DNA from: Shewanella violacea DSS12
GTDB taxonomy: Bacteria; Pseudomonadota; Gammaproteobacteria; Enterobacterales; Shewanellaceae
Length of the DNA: 64,000 nt
Reading direction: 5' to 3'
Assembly (NCBI RefSeq): GCF_000091325.1
Contig: NC_014012.1
Location: 1,798,001-1,862,000, forward strand
Shown: positions 19,529-29,497 of the stretch, in pieces
Layout: each line of letters begins with the position of its first letter
Numbering within the stretch: the first letter of the stretch is position 1
The notes under the pieces: generated by a model
What the model was told of the DNA's origin: nothing
The model's database searches: none
Seen by the model: the letters and a program-made list of their open reading frames with translations, nothing else
Made by a program: the position numbers and the translations under genes

Positions 19529-20183
19529 AGCAATTTTCTGGTTCTATAGCAAAAAGTTCATCTGCGATGGCACGTATCTCAGCGGCGGCCTTGCCATCAG
19601 GCTCAATTTCAATGACAGATGAGCCGAGCTCTTCACTATCATCGTAAATATTTCTGTTGAAGGTCACTGAATTCAATACACGTAAACCAAATGATTCTAC
19701 GACTTCTTTTGCTTCGAAAATTCTTTTAAATTGGCTGGGTAGGGAGGGACATTGAGTCATCACTATGGTTGCCACCATTTTGGGGTTCACCATCTTACAG
19801 GTACTTAGCATATCTTCCATGTGGGGCAAGGTCTTTAAGTCTCTGCGTTTGGGTCTTAGAGGCAGTAAGACATAGGTTGCGACAGACATGGCCGCACGCA
19901 TAGCCAAATTATCTTGGCCACCACAATCGACGATGACATAATCGAAGTGTTTATCTTGACTCAGTAAATCATTACGGATTTTTCCGTACAGTTGAATACA
20001 GTTAATCGTTGGAAGTTCAGGGTCTTCATTTCGCGCCTGGATCCAATCTGAGGTAGTGCGCTGTGGATCGCAATCGATCATCAACACATTCGCTTGGTAT
20101 TTTTGAGTGATATGAACAGCTAGATTTTGGGCCATACAGCTTTTCCCTGCTCCACCTTTTTCTCCGCCCACAAGCAAGATCAT
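19515..20183 (-). CDS. ParA/MinD family ATPase (orphan)
   Basis: The 222-residue protein has the deviant Walker A motif GGEKGGAGKS near its start, Walker A' VLMIDCDPQRTTSDW, and Walker B FDYVIVDCGGQDN. There is no N-terminal DNA-binding domain, as in type Ib plasmid ParA, VirC1 and positioning ATPases. GGAG lies eight bases before the ATG. The next gene, overlapping by 14 bases, is a ribbon-helix-helix-like partner. No replication or conjugation gene is nearby, so it may position a cellular cargo or be a relic of a mobile element. It differs from the main chromosomal ParA, which sits with parB. Confidence 0.85.
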   Translation of the reverse strand: MILLVGGEKGGAGKSCMAQNLAVHITQKYQANVLMIDCDPQRTTSDWIQARNEDPELPTINCIQLYGKIRNDLLSQDKHFDYVIVDCGGQDNLAMRAAMSVATYVLLPLRPKRRDLKTLPHMEDMLSTCKMVNPKMVATIVMTQCPSLPSQFKRIFEAKEVVESFGLRVLNSVTFNRNIYDDSEELGSSVIEIEPDGKAAAEIRAIADELFAIEPENCYELN

Positions 20184-20276
20184 AAAAGTATCTCCATCTC
20201 TTTTAGCACCTATTATCTTTGATTATCAAATGCGTTAAGTATAGAACAGACTATTTAATTCTGCCGATTATGACGC

Positions 20277-20579
20277 TTAGATAAGCTGCATTGCGATATG
20301 GAAACTTTTAGGGTTACAGCTGCTGGTTCGACAGACTTGTCCTTTGACCGTATGCTTTTTATCATTATCTGGATTAAAGGTTATAGTGAGAAGAGCACCC
20401 ACTTTAAAATTATTTTTATATTCAATTAACACACCGCGTCTAGCTAAGTCGATGCAGATCCCATCATCAGTTTGGTTCAGGCCCTGGTCATCTTGCCAAG
20501 ATAAGAGAATACGCTCGGCTTCTAGGTCGACTCGCAGTGAGGTACGTCGTTCATCTAACTCTTCAGTATTATCAGGCAT
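20277..20579 (-). CDS. PilZ domain protein
   Basis: PilZ domains bind cyclic di-GMP. The 100-residue protein has the first motif as ERRTSLRVDLE (RxxxR) and the second as DLARRGVLIEY, where the usual D/N-x-S-x-x-G serine is replaced by alanine, so binding may be weaker. The rest is beta-barrel sequence with VGALLTITF and KGQVCR. AAGGA sits six bases before the ATG at 20579; the TTG at 20582 is less likely. Upstream of the ParA gene, separated by about 90 bases. Confidence 0.8.
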   Translation of the reverse strand: MPDNTEELDERRTSLRVDLEAERILLSWQDDQGLNQTDDGICIDLARRGVLIEYKNNFKVGALLTITFNPDNDKKHTVKGQVCRTSSCNPKSFHIAMQLI

Positions 20580-20828
20580 CAAAAATCCTTATTTTGAATA
20601 AAAAACAAGCTATTTAAAAGTAGCATGAATTTTGTTCTAAAAACAAAATTTACAGATATTGAATGGGCTTTAGTGGCTGGAACAGCTATGGCGGCAACGA
20701 GTGAATTATCTTGGTTAGTCGATTCACATGAACGCTAGCATTTTATTAAAAAGGGGACTTGTAGCCTTAATAGCAAAGGGGTTAGATCTTAATGGTTAAC
20801 GAGATAGGTATCTGAGTGACAGAAACAA

Positions 20829-20855
20829 AAAAAGCCATCTAATAGATGGCTTTTT
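20829..20855 (-). terminator. Terminator of suhB
   Basis: A perfect 12-bp stem (20829-20840 with 20844-20855) with a 3-base loop lies 25 bases past the suhB stop. On the minus strand it is followed by a run of T. Confidence 0.9.
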
Positions 20856-20879
20856 AATCTGTTCTTTTAAACGCTAAGC

Positions 20880-21683
20880 TTAACGTTTAAGTGCATCGCT
20901 CAGTAAAGGGCGAACAGTTTTAACTATGGCTGATGTAGTTTTAGGCGCGCCAGCTATGATATTACCCGAAGTCATATAGCCGTGATTACCTGTAAGATCT
21001 GTAACCGTACCACCTGCTTCTCTGACGATAAGATCACCAGCAGCTATGTCCCAAGGCTTGAGGCCTATTTCGAAGTAACCATCTACACGACCAGCAGCAA
21101 CATAAGCAAGATCTAGGGCTGGAGAACCTGCACGGCGTAAATCTGCACATTGAGTAAACAATGAGCCGAAGATTTTCATGTAAGTTTCAGTGTGTTGCTT
21201 GGCTTTGAACGGGAAGCCTGTGGCTAAGATAGTGTCCTTAAGGTCATTATGCTTAGATACGCGCATACGGAAATCATTGAACTTAGCACCCTTACCACGT
21301 ACTGCACTAAACAGTTCATCACGGATTGGGTCATAAATTACAGCAACTTCAGTTTTACCCTTGTATTGAAGGGCAATAGATACTGCGAAATGAGGAATGC
21401 CTCTAACAAAGTTGTTAGTGCCATCCAGAGGGTCAACGATCCATATGTAATCTTTGTTCTCGCCTTTGTTCTCGCCACCTTCTTCACAAATAATAGTGTG
21501 ATCAGGGTAAGATTTACGGATCTGATATGTAATGGCCGCTTCAGCTTCTATGTCTACGTTTGTCACGTAGTCATTTATTCCTTTCGCTGTCACTTCGATT
21601 TTATCGAGTTCAGCAAAAGCACGTATAATCGTTTGGCCGGCAGCGCGGGCAGCGCGCACGGCAATAGTCTGCATCGGATGCAT
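20880..21683 (-). CDS. suhB: Inositol-1-monophosphatase SuhB
   Basis: SuhB hydrolyses inositol monophosphates and, in E. coli, also joins the ribosomal RNA antitermination complex. The 267 residues match E. coli SuhB end to end: MHPMQTIAVRAARAAGQ at the start and LLSDALKR at the end. Metal ligands are in EEGGE, IVDPLDGTNNF and KPWDIAAGDLIVREAGG. The longest frame would start at 21740, but the ATG at 21683 gives the family start and has AGGGGA five bases before it. It is divergent from trmJ. Confidence 0.96.
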   Translation of the reverse strand: MHPMQTIAVRAARAAGQTIIRAFAELDKIEVTAKGINDYVTNVDIEAEAAITYQIRKSYPDHTIICEEGGENKGENKDYIWIVDPLDGTNNFVRGIPHFAVSIALQYKGKTEVAVIYDPIRDELFSAVRGKGAKFNDFRMRVSKHNDLKDTILATGFPFKAKQHTETYMKIFGSLFTQCADLRRAGSPALDLAYVAAGRVDGYFEIGLKPWDIAAGDLIVREAGGTVTDLTGNHGYMTSGNIIAGAPKTTSAIVKTVRPLLSDALKR

Positions 21684-21728
21684 TGCAATCCCCTGGATGT
21701 TAAAGAACAGATATAATAATCGGGGCGC

Positions 21729-21756
21729 ATTATACGTCAAAAAGTGGATATATCAA
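21729..21756 (-). promoter_or_regulatory. Sigma-70 promoter of suhB
   Basis: On the minus strand TTGATA (21756-21751) and TATAAT (21734-21729) are separated by 16 bases. The predicted transcript starts about 40 bases before the suhB ATG. Confidence 0.75.
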
Positions 21757-21837
21757 ATACCGATTTTTGTATTAAGCAAACAAAGTCGGTTGTGTTAATA
21801 TCTTTTTATTGTTTAATCATCAAAATTAAGTAGTTTC

Positions 21838-22596
21838 ATGCTTAGTAACATTCGCGTAGTACTCGTCGGCACATCCCACCCTGGTAATATTGGCTCTACC
21901 GCCCGAGCAATGAAAACCATGGGGCTCTCTACTTTATATCTAGCTGAACCTAAGGTCCAACCCGATGGCCACTCTGTCGCGCTGGCAGCCGGTGCGTCAG
22001 ATATATTAAAACATGCGGTGATAGTGGACAGCGTTGCCGAAGCTATTGCCGATTGTAGTCTGGTTATCGCTACCAGCGCGCGTAGCCGTACTTTAGACTG
22101 GCCTATGCTTGAACCTAGGGAAGCGGGCGAGAAATTAGTCGCATCAGCACTGGATGGTCCCGTTGCCATCGTATTTGGTCGCGAAAATAATGGCTTGTCC
22201 AACGAAGAGTTGCAGAAATGCAATTACCATGTCTCTATTCCTGCCAACCCAGAATACACCTCTTTGAATCTAGCTCAAGCTGTGCAGATCATCTGTTATG
22301 AGGCGCGTGTCGCTCATTTGGAGCATGAGAAGCGTGAGTTTGAAAAAGGCCGCCCAGCAGATTATGTTGAAGAAAAAATCGAGTATCCGTTTGCCAAGGA
22401 ACGTGAAAACTTCTTTGGACACTTGGAATCAACCTTATTAGGTACTGGATTCATCGTGAAGCAACATCCAGGTCAAGTCATGACCAAGTTACGTCGCCTA
22501 TTTAGCCGTGCAAGACTAGAGAGACAAGAGATGAATATCTTGCGAGGTATGTTGACTTCGATTGATAAGAAGATGGCACCAAAAGACGATACATAA
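21838..22596 (+). CDS. trmJ: tRNA (cytidine/uridine-32-2'-O-)-methyltransferase TrmJ
   Basis: TrmJ methylates the 2'-hydroxyl of nucleotide 32 in several tRNAs. The 252-residue SPOUT enzyme begins [20 protein letters not shown] and has [31 protein letters not shown] and [18 protein letters not shown], the knotted cofactor-binding motifs. The C-terminal extension ([15 protein letters not shown] through [20 protein letters not shown]) is typical of bacterial TrmJ. The ribosome site is weak. A TTGTGT / TTTAAT pair 16 bases apart (21790-21817) may be its promoter. The gene order trmJ-cysE-iscR is conserved in relatives. Confidence 0.95.
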   Translation: MLSNIRVVLVGTSHPGNIGSTARAMKTMGLSTLYLAEPKVQPDGHSVALAAGASDILKHAVIVDSVAEAIADCSLVIATSARSRTLDWPMLEPREAGEKLVASALDGPVAIVFGRENNGLSNEELQKCNYHVSIPANPEYTSLNLAQAVQIICYEARVAHLEHEKREFEKGRPADYVEEKIEYPFAKERENFFGHLESTLLGTGFIVKQHPGQVMTKLRRLFSRARLERQEMNILRGMLTSIDKKMAPKDDT

Positions 22597-22614
22597 GTAT
22601 AAGGAATAGAAACG

Positions 22615-23436
22615 ATGGGAGTCATTGCTCGATTAAAAGATGATATTAACTCTATCTATCATCGTGATCCTGCGGCTCACGGTACTCTGGAAGTCTTACT
22701 CAATTACCCTGGCATGCAGGCTATCTGGATCCACAGGGTGAGTCATAAGCTTTGGAGGCGAAAATGGCGTTTGCTTCCACGTTGTCTATCCACTTTCTCT
22801 CGCTGGCTAACCGGTGTAGAGATACATCCTGGTGCCACTATAGGCCATCGATTTTTCATCGATCACGGTATGGGCGTGGTGATAGGAGAAACCGCTGAAA
22901 TTGGTGATGATTGCACCTTATACCACGGTGTGACGCTCGGCGGCACAACGTGGCAAGCGGGTAAACGTCATCCTACATTGGGAAATAATGTGGTCATCGG
23001 TGCCGGCGCTCAGGTGTTAGGTCCAATCACTATGCACGATGGTGCGCGTGTGGGCTCTAATTCCGTTGTGGTGAAAGATGTGCCTAAAGATACCACAGTC
23101 GTAGGTATACCCGGTCGCATAGTCTCAACGCCTGATGTCAGCAGTAAAGAACAGAGTAAAAGACGTAGCGAGATGGCAAAAAAATACGGTTTCGATGCCT
23201 ATGCCGTATCTCCTGATAATCCAGATCCGGTTGCTAATGCCATCGGGCAGATGCTGGATCATATGCATCTGATGGACTCAAAAGTCCAGGAAGTCTGCCA
23301 AGCGGTACAAAATATGGGCGGTAGTGTCTGTACCGATAAATTGCCCGAACTCGATGTTGAAGATTTTAGTGATGCTGAGCTGGCTGCGGCTAAACAGCGG
23401 GAGAAGGCTATCAATGAGTTCGATCCCATTATTTGA
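22615..23436 (+). CDS. cysE: Serine O-acetyltransferase
   Basis: CysE makes O-acetylserine from serine and acetyl-CoA, the committed step to cysteine. The 273-residue protein has an N-terminal helical part and a left-handed beta-helix of hexapeptide repeats ([22 protein letters not shown] with catalytic Asp-His residues, [29 protein letters not shown]). The C-terminal tail after GIPGRIV is about 100 residues long and hydrophilic, ending FDPII; a terminal isoleucine is the usual feature for docking into CysK. AAGGA precedes the ATG. Cysteine supply next to the cysteine-using ISC operon is fitting. Confidence 0.95.
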   Translation: MGVIARLKDDINSIYHRDPAAHGTLEVLLNYPGMQAIWIHRVSHKLWRRKWRLLPRCLSTFSRWLTGVEIHPGATIGHRFFIDHGMGVVIGETAEIGDDCTLYHGVTLGGTTWQAGKRHPTLGNNVVIGAGAQVLGPITMHDGARVGSNSVVVKDVPKDTTVVGIPGRIVSTPDVSSKEQSKRRSEMAKKYGFDAYAVSPDNPDPVANAIGQMLDHMHLMDSKVQEVCQAVQNMGGSVCTDKLPELDVEDFSDAELAAAKQREKAINEFDPII

Positions 23437-23492
23437 TTTTTAGTGACAAAAATCCCAAATATTTGATTGAATATTGAGACATAAAAGGGTTA

Positions 23493-23519
23493 AATACCCT
23501 AGTGAAATGAAAGGGTATT
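23493..23519 (+). terminator. Weak hairpin after cysE
   Basis: An 8-bp perfect stem (23493-23500 with 23512-23519) and 11-base loop lie 57 bases past the cysE stop, followed by ATTT. It may end the trmJ-cysE transcript before the iscR promoter. Confidence 0.45.
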
Positions 23520-23541
23520 ATTTGGCAATACAATCCCGCTA

Positions 23542-23591
23542 ATACTTGACTAGTTTACTAGGTTTTATACTTGACTAAATTACTCGGGTAT
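23542..23591 (+). promoter_or_regulatory. Two adjacent type 1 IscR operators
   Basis: Two 25-bp elements, 23542-23566 and 23567-23591, both begin ATACTTGACTA and have the arrangement of the known E. coli type 1 IscR site (ATA-x2-YGACT-AT-rich centre-AGTC-type half). The second is the better match, ending TACTCGGGTAT. They abut exactly and contain the TTGACT hexamers that would be -35 elements. [2Fe-2S]-IscR bound here would block RNA polymerase, giving feedback repression of the isc operon. Confidence 0.82.
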
Positions 23592-23631
23592 GTTTGAATT
23601 CCCCTATGCATTATTGGGAGCCATGGTCGCT

Positions 23632-24093
23632 ATGAAACTTACCTCAAAAGGCAGGTATGCAGTCACTGCTATGTTAGATGTCGCTATACACTCTACGTCA
23701 GGACCTGTACCTTTAGCCGATATTTCTGAGCGTCAAGGGATATCTCTTTCTTACCTCGAACAACTTTTTGCCAAACTAAGAAGAAATGGACTTGTTTCTA
23801 GTGTCAGAGGACCCGGTGGTGGTTACCGTTTGGGTGCTGATGCTGTCGATATCTCAGTCGGTATGGTCGTTCGCGCCGTCGATGAGTCAGTCGATGCAAC
23901 TAGGTGTCAAGGTAAAGGGAATTGTCAGAATGGAACCCGTTGTCTCACTCATTCCCTATGGGGTGACTTGAGCAAACAAATTTCAGATTTCTTAAATGGG
24001 ATCAGTCTTGCTGGTTTAATGAGTAAACGAGATGTTCAATTCATTTCAGTTAAGCAAGACACAATGCAACAGGAACAAAGAGTAACCCTATAA
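23632..24093 (+). CDS. iscR: Iron-sulfur cluster regulator IscR
   Basis: IscR is an Rrf2-family regulator that senses cluster demand and represses the isc operon when it carries a [2Fe-2S] cluster. It has the winged-helix [32 protein letters not shown] and the ligands [16 protein letters not shown] (three Cys and a His, spaced as Cys92, Cys98, Cys104, His107 in E. coli). The ATG at 23632 gives the family start [15 protein letters not shown] and has GGGAG eleven bases upstream; starts at 23590 and 23623 are rejected. 153 residues. Two operators lie immediately upstream. Confidence 0.96.
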   Translation: MKLTSKGRYAVTAMLDVAIHSTSGPVPLADISERQGISLSYLEQLFAKLRRNGLVSSVRGPGGGYRLGADAVDISVGMVVRAVDESVDATRCQGKGNCQNGTRCLTHSLWGDLSKQISDFLNGISLAGLMSKRDVQFISVKQDTMQQEQRVTL

Positions 24094-24167
24094 GTTAACT
24101 TTGTATTTTTATATTATTTTTTGTACTTAGTTTTGCCTCTCTGAGGCTACGCTGTACGGAGTGTGTG

Positions 24168-25382
24168 ATGAAGCTTCCTATTTATTTAGATTATGCCGCG
24201 ACAACGCCGGTTGATCCACGTGTTGCAGAGAAAATGATGCAGTGCCTGACTATGGACGGCAATTTTGGTAATCCTGCGTCTCGCTCCCATCGTTATGGCT
24301 GGCAGGCTGAAGAATCGGTTGATATCGCTCGAAATCAGGTTGCTGACTTGATCAATGCTGACCCTCGTGAAATCGTATTTACCTCAGGTGCCACCGAGTC
24401 AGACAATCTGGCTATTAAGGGTGTTGCTCATTTCTATCATAAGAAAGGTAAGCACATCATCACCAGTAAGACTGAACATAAAGCGGTTTTGGATACTTGT
24501 CGCCAGCTAGAGCGCGAAGGTTTCGAAGTCACTTATCTTGAGCCTGAGTCAAACGGACTCATTCCTCTTGAGCGAATTGAAGCGGCCATGCGTGACGATA
24601 CTATTCTTGTCAGCATCATGCAGGTAAACAATGAAATTGGTGTCATTCAGGATATCGACGCCATAGGTGAACTTTGTCGCAGCAAGAAGATAGTTTTTCA
24701 TGTTGATGCAGCTCAGAGTGCGGGCAAGTTACCAATAGATATGCAGAAGACTAAGGTTGATTTGATGTCAATCTCGGCTCATAAGATGTATGGACCTAAA
24801 GGTATCGGTGCCTTGTATGTGCGCCGTAAGCCGCGTATTCGCCTCGAAGCGACTATGCACGGTGGTGGACACGAGCGTGGTATGCGCAGCGGAACATTGG
24901 CAACCCATCAAATTGTTGGTATGGGCGAGGCTGCTGCCGTGGCTAAAGCCGATATGGCATCAGATAATGCCCGTATCAGAACATTACGTGACAGATTGTG
25001 GGATGGCGTTAAGCATATCGAAGAGACCTACATCAATGGCGATAAAGCACAAGGTTATTGCGGTAGCCTCAATGTGAGCTTCAACTTCGTTGAAGGTGAG
25101 TCTTTGATGATGGCATTGAAAGATCTTGCCGTATCATCGGGTTCTGCTTGTACCTCTGCCAGTCTGGAACCAAGCTATGTATTACGCGCGCTTGGCTTGA
25201 ATGATGAGATGGCTCATAGCTCGATCCGTTTCTCAATCGGTCGTTTTACTACCGAAGAAGAGATAGACCACGCTATCGATACAATTAATAAGTCTATCGA
25301 TGACTTGAGAGAGATGTCTCCACTTTGGGAGATGTTTAAAGATGGTATTGATTTGAGCACAGTAGAGTGGGCACACCACTAA
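24168..25382 (+). CDS. iscS: Cysteine desulfurase IscS
   Basis: IscS is a pyridoxal-phosphate enzyme that takes sulfur from cysteine and passes it as a persulfide to IscU, and also to tRNA thiolation proteins. It has [32 protein letters not shown], the cofactor lysine in [10 protein letters not shown], and the mobile-loop catalytic cysteine in [25 protein letters not shown] is six bases before the ATG at 24168; the GTG at 24165 is less likely. 404 residues, as in E. coli. A short GCCTC/GAGGC hairpin at 24135-24147 lies between iscR and iscS, a place where an RNA structure matters in E. coli. Confidence 0.98.
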   Translation: MKLPIYLDYAATTPVDPRVAEKMMQCLTMDGNFGNPASRSHRYGWQAEESVDIARNQVADLINADPREIVFTSGATESDNLAIKGVAHFYHKKGKHIITSKTEHKAVLDTCRQLEREGFEVTYLEPESNGLIPLERIEAAMRDDTILVSIMQVNNEIGVIQDIDAIGELCRSKKIVFHVDAAQSAGKLPIDMQKTKVDLMSISAHKMYGPKGIGALYVRRKPRIRLEATMHGGGHERGMRSGTLATHQIVGMGEAAAVAKADMASDNARIRTLRDRLWDGVKHIEETYINGDKAQGYCGSLNVSFNFVEGESLMMALKDLAVSSGSACTSASLEPSYVLRALGLNDEMAHSSIRFSIGRFTTEEEIDHAIDTINKSIDDLREMSPLWEMFKDGIDLSTVEWAHH

Positions 25383-25419
25383 TTCTCATATCAACGAATA
25401 AAGATTTTGGAGTATTATC

Positions 25420-25803
25420 ATGGCTTATAGTGAAAAAGTAATCGACCATTATGAAAACCCACGTAACGTAGGTTCTTTCGACAAAAATGATCCATCAGTT
25501 GTGACCGGCATGGTCGGCGCACCTGCTTGTGGTGATGTGATGAAGTTACAACTAAAAATCGATGACAAGGGCATGATTCAAGATGCCAAGTTTAAGACTT
25601 ACGGTTGTGGCAGTGCTATCGCATCTAGCTCACTTATCACCGAGTGGGTCAAAGGCAAGTCTATCGAAGAAGCTGCCGCGATTAAGAACACAGATATCGC
25701 TGAAGAGCTTGCATTGCCTCCAGTGAAGATTCATTGCTCTATTTTGGCTGAAGATGCCATTAAAGCAGCAATTGAAGATTATAAGTCAAAGCAAGCTAAG
25801 TAA
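25420..25803 (+). CDS. iscU: Iron-sulfur cluster scaffold IscU
   Basis: IscU is the scaffold on which [2Fe-2S] clusters are built from IscS sulfur. The 127-residue protein keeps the three ligand cysteines in [22 protein letters not shown] and [11 protein letters not shown], the assisting aspartate, and the LPPVK motif bound by HscA. 37 bases after iscS. Confidence 0.98.
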   Translation: MAYSEKVIDHYENPRNVGSFDKNDPSVVTGMVGAPACGDVMKLQLKIDDKGMIQDAKFKTYGCGSAIASSSLITEWVKGKSIEEAAAIKNTDIAEELALPPVKIHCSILAEDAIKAAIEDYKSKQAK

Positions 25804-25817
25804 TTTCCGGAGTTAAG

Positions 25818-26141
25818 ATGGCTATTTCAATGACTCCGGCCGCCGCCGATCGCGTTAAAAGCTTTCTGAGCAACCGCGGTAAGGGGATTGGTTTACGTCT
25901 GGGGCTTAAAACCTCCGGATGTTCAGGCATGGTTTATGTTATCGAGTTCGTCGATGATTTAAATGACGATGATGAAGTCTACGAGGTCGCAGATGTTAAA
26001 ATCATTATCGATGCAAAGAGTTTCATCTATCTTCAGGGCATAGAGCTGGACTTCGTTAAAGAAGGGCTCAATGAAGGTTTTCAGTTTAATAACCCTAATG
26101 CAAAAGGTGAGTGTGGTTGTGGCGAAAGCTTCACAGTCTAA
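25818..26141 (+). CDS. iscA: Iron-sulfur assembly protein IscA
   Basis: This A-type carrier delivers clusters or iron to target proteins. The 107 residues have the three conserved cysteines in [10 protein letters not shown] and the C-terminal [13 protein letters not shown] precedes the ATG. It lies 14 bases after iscU and 20 before hscB. Confidence 0.97.
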   Translation: MAISMTPAAADRVKSFLSNRGKGIGLRLGLKTSGCSGMVYVIEFVDDLNDDDEVYEVADVKIIIDAKSFIYLQGIELDFVKEGLNEGFQFNNPNAKGECGCGESFTV

Positions 26142-26161
26142 CTAACCGAAAGAATTAAGCC

Positions 26162-26686
26162 ATGAACTATTTTGAGTTGTTTAGTCTCACGCCCTCCTTT
26201 GATATTGACACCGCTCTTCTTGCAGATCGTTATCACGAACTGCAACGGGCGGTTCATCCCGATAAGTTTGCTAATTCCAGTGAACAAGATAAGCGTATCG
26301 CGGTTCAACGAACCGCCCAAGTTAATGACGGTTTCTCGACGCTTAAAAATCCCCTGTCGAGAGCGGAGCATATCTTGGCTCTTGCTGGTATAGATCTCAG
26401 CCATGAGTCTACCACTGTGAAAGATACGCAATTTCTGATGCAACAGATGGAATGGCGAGAATCATTAGAAGACATTGCGCACTGTGAAGATCCCGATGCT
26501 ATGATAGCCGAGCTGTATGACTCTTTTAATGAGTATTCAGACAGTATCAGCCAAAATTTAGCAGGCTTATTGCTCAGTCATTCGGAGTCGGATCTCGCAT
26601 CCGCAGCAGATCTTATCCGTAAATTAAAATTTATGGCAAAATTACAAGTCGAGTTGGAACGCATCGAAGATGCACAGTTTGACTAG
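26162..26686 (+). CDS. hscB: Co-chaperone HscB
   Basis: HscB brings IscU to HscA and stimulates its ATPase. The N-terminal J-domain begins [17 protein letters not shown] and holds the HPD tripeptide in [10 protein letters not shown]; the C-terminal three-helix part binds IscU. 174 residues, the family length. Confidence 0.96.
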   Translation: MNYFELFSLTPSFDIDTALLADRYHELQRAVHPDKFANSSEQDKRIAVQRTAQVNDGFSTLKNPLSRAEHILALAGIDLSHESTTVKDTQFLMQQMEWRESLEDIAHCEDPDAMIAELYDSFNEYSDSISQNLAGLLLSHSESDLASAADLIRKLKFMAKLQVELERIEDAQFD

Positions 26687-26751
26687 TCGTTTTACTCTTT
26701 TATTCGCTTAGCTATCCTTTTCGCAATGGCTAATATTTAGGTTGGAATTTT

Positions 26752-28614
26752 ATGGCCCTTTTGCAGATTGCAGAGCCTGGACAGAGCACAGTACCACATC
26801 AACATAGGTTGGCTGTCGGAATCGACTTAGGTACAACAAATTCGTTAGTGGCCGCGGTTCGCAGTGGCGCAGCTAACACCTTGGCCGATGAGCAATCGAG
26901 ACACTCCTTGCCTTCGGTTGTACGTTATACAGATGATGCCATACAAGTTGGCGTCGAAGCTGAATCCTATTCGGCACAAGACCCGCAAAATACCATCATC
27001 TCAGTTAAACGTTTTATGGGACGTAGCCTCAGCGACATCCAGTCCGGTAGTCAAGATCTCCCATATCGATTCGAAGCCAGTGAAAATGGTCTACCCCTGT
27101 TTGTGACTAAACAAGGTCAGGTGAATCCGGTGCAGATCTCTGCTGAAATTTTAAAGCCGCTGATTTTGCGGGCGGAAAAGACCTTAGGTGGAGAGCTTGA
27201 AGGGGTAGTGATCACAGTACCTGCCTATTTCGATGATGCTCAACGCCAGGGAACCAAAGATGCTGCAGCGCTATTGGGTGTCAAGGTTTTACGTCTATTG
27301 AATGAACCAACGGCTGCAGCGATAGCCTATGGTCTGGACTCAGGTCAGGAAGGCGTGATTGCCGTTTATGATCTTGGTGGTGGCACTTTTGACATCTCCA
27401 TATTACGCCTGAATAAAGGTGTGTTTGAAGTCTTGGCCACCGGAGGTGACTCGGCACTTGGAGGAGATGACTTCGATCACCTCTTGCATCACTATTTATT
27501 AAATGAATGGCAGCTAGTTAATCCTTCGGCGACGATTAGCAGGCAATTGCTTATCGAATCCAGACGTATCAAGGAGCTACTAACCTTGGATGCTGAGGTC
27601 ACAGCTTCATTGACGTTAGCGGATGGCAGTCAATTAGAGCATAAAGTTACCAAAGCCTTGTTTGAGTCATTAATCGGTAAACTGGTAAAGAAAACCATAA
27701 GCAGCTGTCGTCGCTCTTTGCGTGACGCTGGGATTAAAATCGATGAAGTGCTTCAAATTGCTATGGTGGGTGGCTCGACTCGAGTGCCTATGGTCAGAGA
27801 ACTTGTTGCCGACTTTTTTGGACAGGCGCCGCTGACATCTATAGACCCTGATAGAGTGGTTGCTATAGGTGCCGCTATTCAAGCGGATATCTTGGTTGGT
27901 AATAAACCTGAGTCCGATCTCCTGCTGCTGGATGTGTTACCTCTGTCTCTTGGAATCGAAACCATGGGGGGACTCGTGGAAAAGGTGGTATCTCGTAACA
28001 CCACTATCCCGATCGCCAAGGCGCAAGAATTTACCACATTTAAAGATGGCCAAACAGCGATGGCGTTCCATGTGGTTCAAGGTGAACGTGAGCTTGTGGA
28101 TGATTGCCGCTCTTTAGCCAGATTCACCTTGGAAGGCATACCGCCGATGGCTGCCGGTGCCGCTCATATTCGAGTGACATTTCAGGTCGATGCCGATGGC
28201 TTACTCAGTGTCACAGCGATGGAAAAGTCTACTCAAGTTAAATCCAGCATTCAGGTTAAACCATCATTTGGTCTAACTGATGTGGAAATCGGTGCCATGC
28301 TGAAAGATTCCATGGCCAATGCTAAGCAAGATATCACCAGACGCATGCTCGCAGAGCAGCAAGTAGAGGCGGCTCGGGTATTAGAGACCCTGACCGCAGC
28401 TTTAAGAAAAGATGCCGATCTGTTATCTGCAGATGAAGGTGTTGCTATCGAGAAGAGTATGGCTGAGCTTGCTCAAGTTGCAGCTCTTGATGATACCGAT
28501 GCCATTGAAAAAGCCATTAAGGCATTAGATGCTTGCACGCAAGATTTTGCATCTAAGCGTATGGATAACTCTATTCGTTTGGCATTTACAGGCCAGTCGG
28601 TTGACAATATTTGA
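26752..28614 (+). CDS. hscA: Hsp70-type chaperone HscA
   Basis: HscA is the specialised Hsp70 that releases clusters from IscU. The ATPase domain has [31 protein letters not shown] and [15 protein letters not shown]; the substrate domain has [14 protein letters not shown], and a helical lid follows. 620 residues, close to E. coli's 616. GGAATTTT precedes the ATG, 65 bases after hscB. Confidence 0.98.
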   Translation: MALLQIAEPGQSTVPHQHRLAVGIDLGTTNSLVAAVRSGAANTLADEQSRHSLPSVVRYTDDAIQVGVEAESYSAQDPQNTIISVKRFMGRSLSDIQSGSQDLPYRFEASENGLPLFVTKQGQVNPVQISAEILKPLILRAEKTLGGELEGVVITVPAYFDDAQRQGTKDAAALLGVKVLRLLNEPTAAAIAYGLDSGQEGVIAVYDLGGGTFDISILRLNKGVFEVLATGGDSALGGDDFDHLLHHYLLNEWQLVNPSATISRQLLIESRRIKELLTLDAEVTASLTLADGSQLEHKVTKALFESLIGKLVKKTISSCRRSLRDAGIKIDEVLQIAMVGGSTRVPMVRELVADFFGQAPLTSIDPDRVVAIGAAIQADILVGNKPESDLLLLDVLPLSLGIETMGGLVEKVVSRNTTIPIAKAQEFTTFKDGQTAMAFHVVQGERELVDDCRSLARFTLEGIPPMAAGAAHIRVTFQVDADGLLSVTAMEKSTQVKSSIQVKPSFGLTDVEIGAMLKDSMANAKQDITRRMLAEQQVEAARVLETLTAALRKDADLLSADEGVAIEKSMAELAQVAALDDTDAIEKAIKALDACTQDFASKRMDNSIRLAFTGQSVDNI

Positions 28615-28656
28615 CAAATAATCAATAGATTAATTGGTAATCAATAGGTAAAAAAG

Positions 28657-28995
28657 ATGCCACAAATTGTATTTCTACCCCATGAAGAGCTGTGTCCAGA
28701 TGGTGCAGTCGTTCAAGCTGATGTTGGTGAAACCGTACTTAACGTTGCCTTGAAAAATGGCATTAACATCGAACATGCATGTGAAAAAGTGTGTGCATGT
28801 ACAACCTGTCACGTGATCATTCGTGAAGGGTTCGATGAGCTAGCTGAAAGTGATGAGCTTGAAGATGACATGTTAGATAAAGCTTGGGGGCTCGAGCCTG
28901 AAAGCCGTCTATCTTGCCAGACCAAGGTGCCTGATTGCGATCTGATCGTCGATATTCCTAAGTACACAGTTAATATGGTGAGTGAGGCTAACTAG
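28657..28995 (+). CDS. fdx: ISC [2Fe-2S] ferredoxin
   Basis: This adrenodoxin-type ferredoxin gives electrons to cluster assembly. The 112-residue protein has ligands in CEKVCACTTC and RLSCQTK, and the acidic ELAESDELEDDMLDKA helix that docks partners. It ends the main isc transcript: a strong terminator follows 34 bases later. Confidence 0.97.
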   Translation: MPQIVFLPHEELCPDGAVVQADVGETVLNVALKNGINIEHACEKVCACTTCHVIIREGFDELAESDELEDDMLDKAWGLEPESRLSCQTKVPDCDLIVDIPKYTVNMVSEAN

Positions 28996-29029
28996 CCTTA
29001 ATCGCACTTGTGTCTGTTTGATAGTATCT

Positions 29030-29057
29030 AAGCCAGTCTCTCGAGACTGGCTTTTTT
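29030..29057 (+). terminator. Terminator of the isc operon
   Basis: An 11-bp perfect stem (29030-29040 with 29043-29053) is followed by a T-run. It separates fdx from iscX. Confidence 0.9.
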
Positions 29058-29114
29058 ATGGGATGAGATGCCAGCTATACTCTAGTCATCACAAATCGGC
29101 TCAAGGGGCTAGAT

Positions 29115-29312
29115 ATGCCATTAAAGTGGATTGATTCACTCGATATTGCCTTAGATTTATTGGAGAAGTATCCCGATACCGATCCTGAAAGGATTCTATT
29201 TACCGATTTGCGTGAATGGATCTTGGCACTGGACTCCTTCGATGATGATCCTGAACATTGTAATGAACGCATATTGGAAGCAGTTCAGGCTTGTTGGATA
29301 GCCGAGAAGTGA
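29115..29312 (+). CDS. iscX: Iron-sulfur assembly protein IscX
   Basis: IscX is a small acidic protein that binds IscS and iron and tunes the assembly rate. The 65 residues (MPLKWIDSLDIALDLLEKYP at the start, FDDDPEHCNERILEAVQ near the end) match the family across their length. AAGGGG precedes the ATG. In E. coli iscX is the last gene of the isc transcript; here a terminator lies between it and fdx, so it depends on read-through or on its own promoter. Confidence 0.94.
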   Translation: MPLKWIDSLDIALDLLEKYPDTDPERILFTDLREWILALDSFDDDPEHCNERILEAVQACWIAEK

Positions 29313-29449
29313 GATTCGGCAGTCTAAGATGTATAGATAAGTGTAGTAGTTAGCTTATGAATGACCCTAGATAGCAGTGAAGCTGGATAAACTTAATGCA
29401 ATATTGTAATCATCGGGCTATAAAGGTAGGTTTTTTGTTTCAAATTTCG

Positions 29450-29455
29450 TATAAT
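29450..29455 (+). promoter_or_regulatory. -10 element for ndk
   Basis: TATAAT at 29450-29455 lies 43 bases before the ndk start. The -35 region 17 bases further upstream is a poor match. Confidence 0.5.
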
Positions 29456-29497
29456 CCGCGCGAAAATTAAAACTGTTTATTATGAAGGAAGCTTCTC

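Noticed and set aside
21249..21716. 155-codon plus-strand frame over suhB
   Set aside because: Shadow of suhB, which matches its family end to end.
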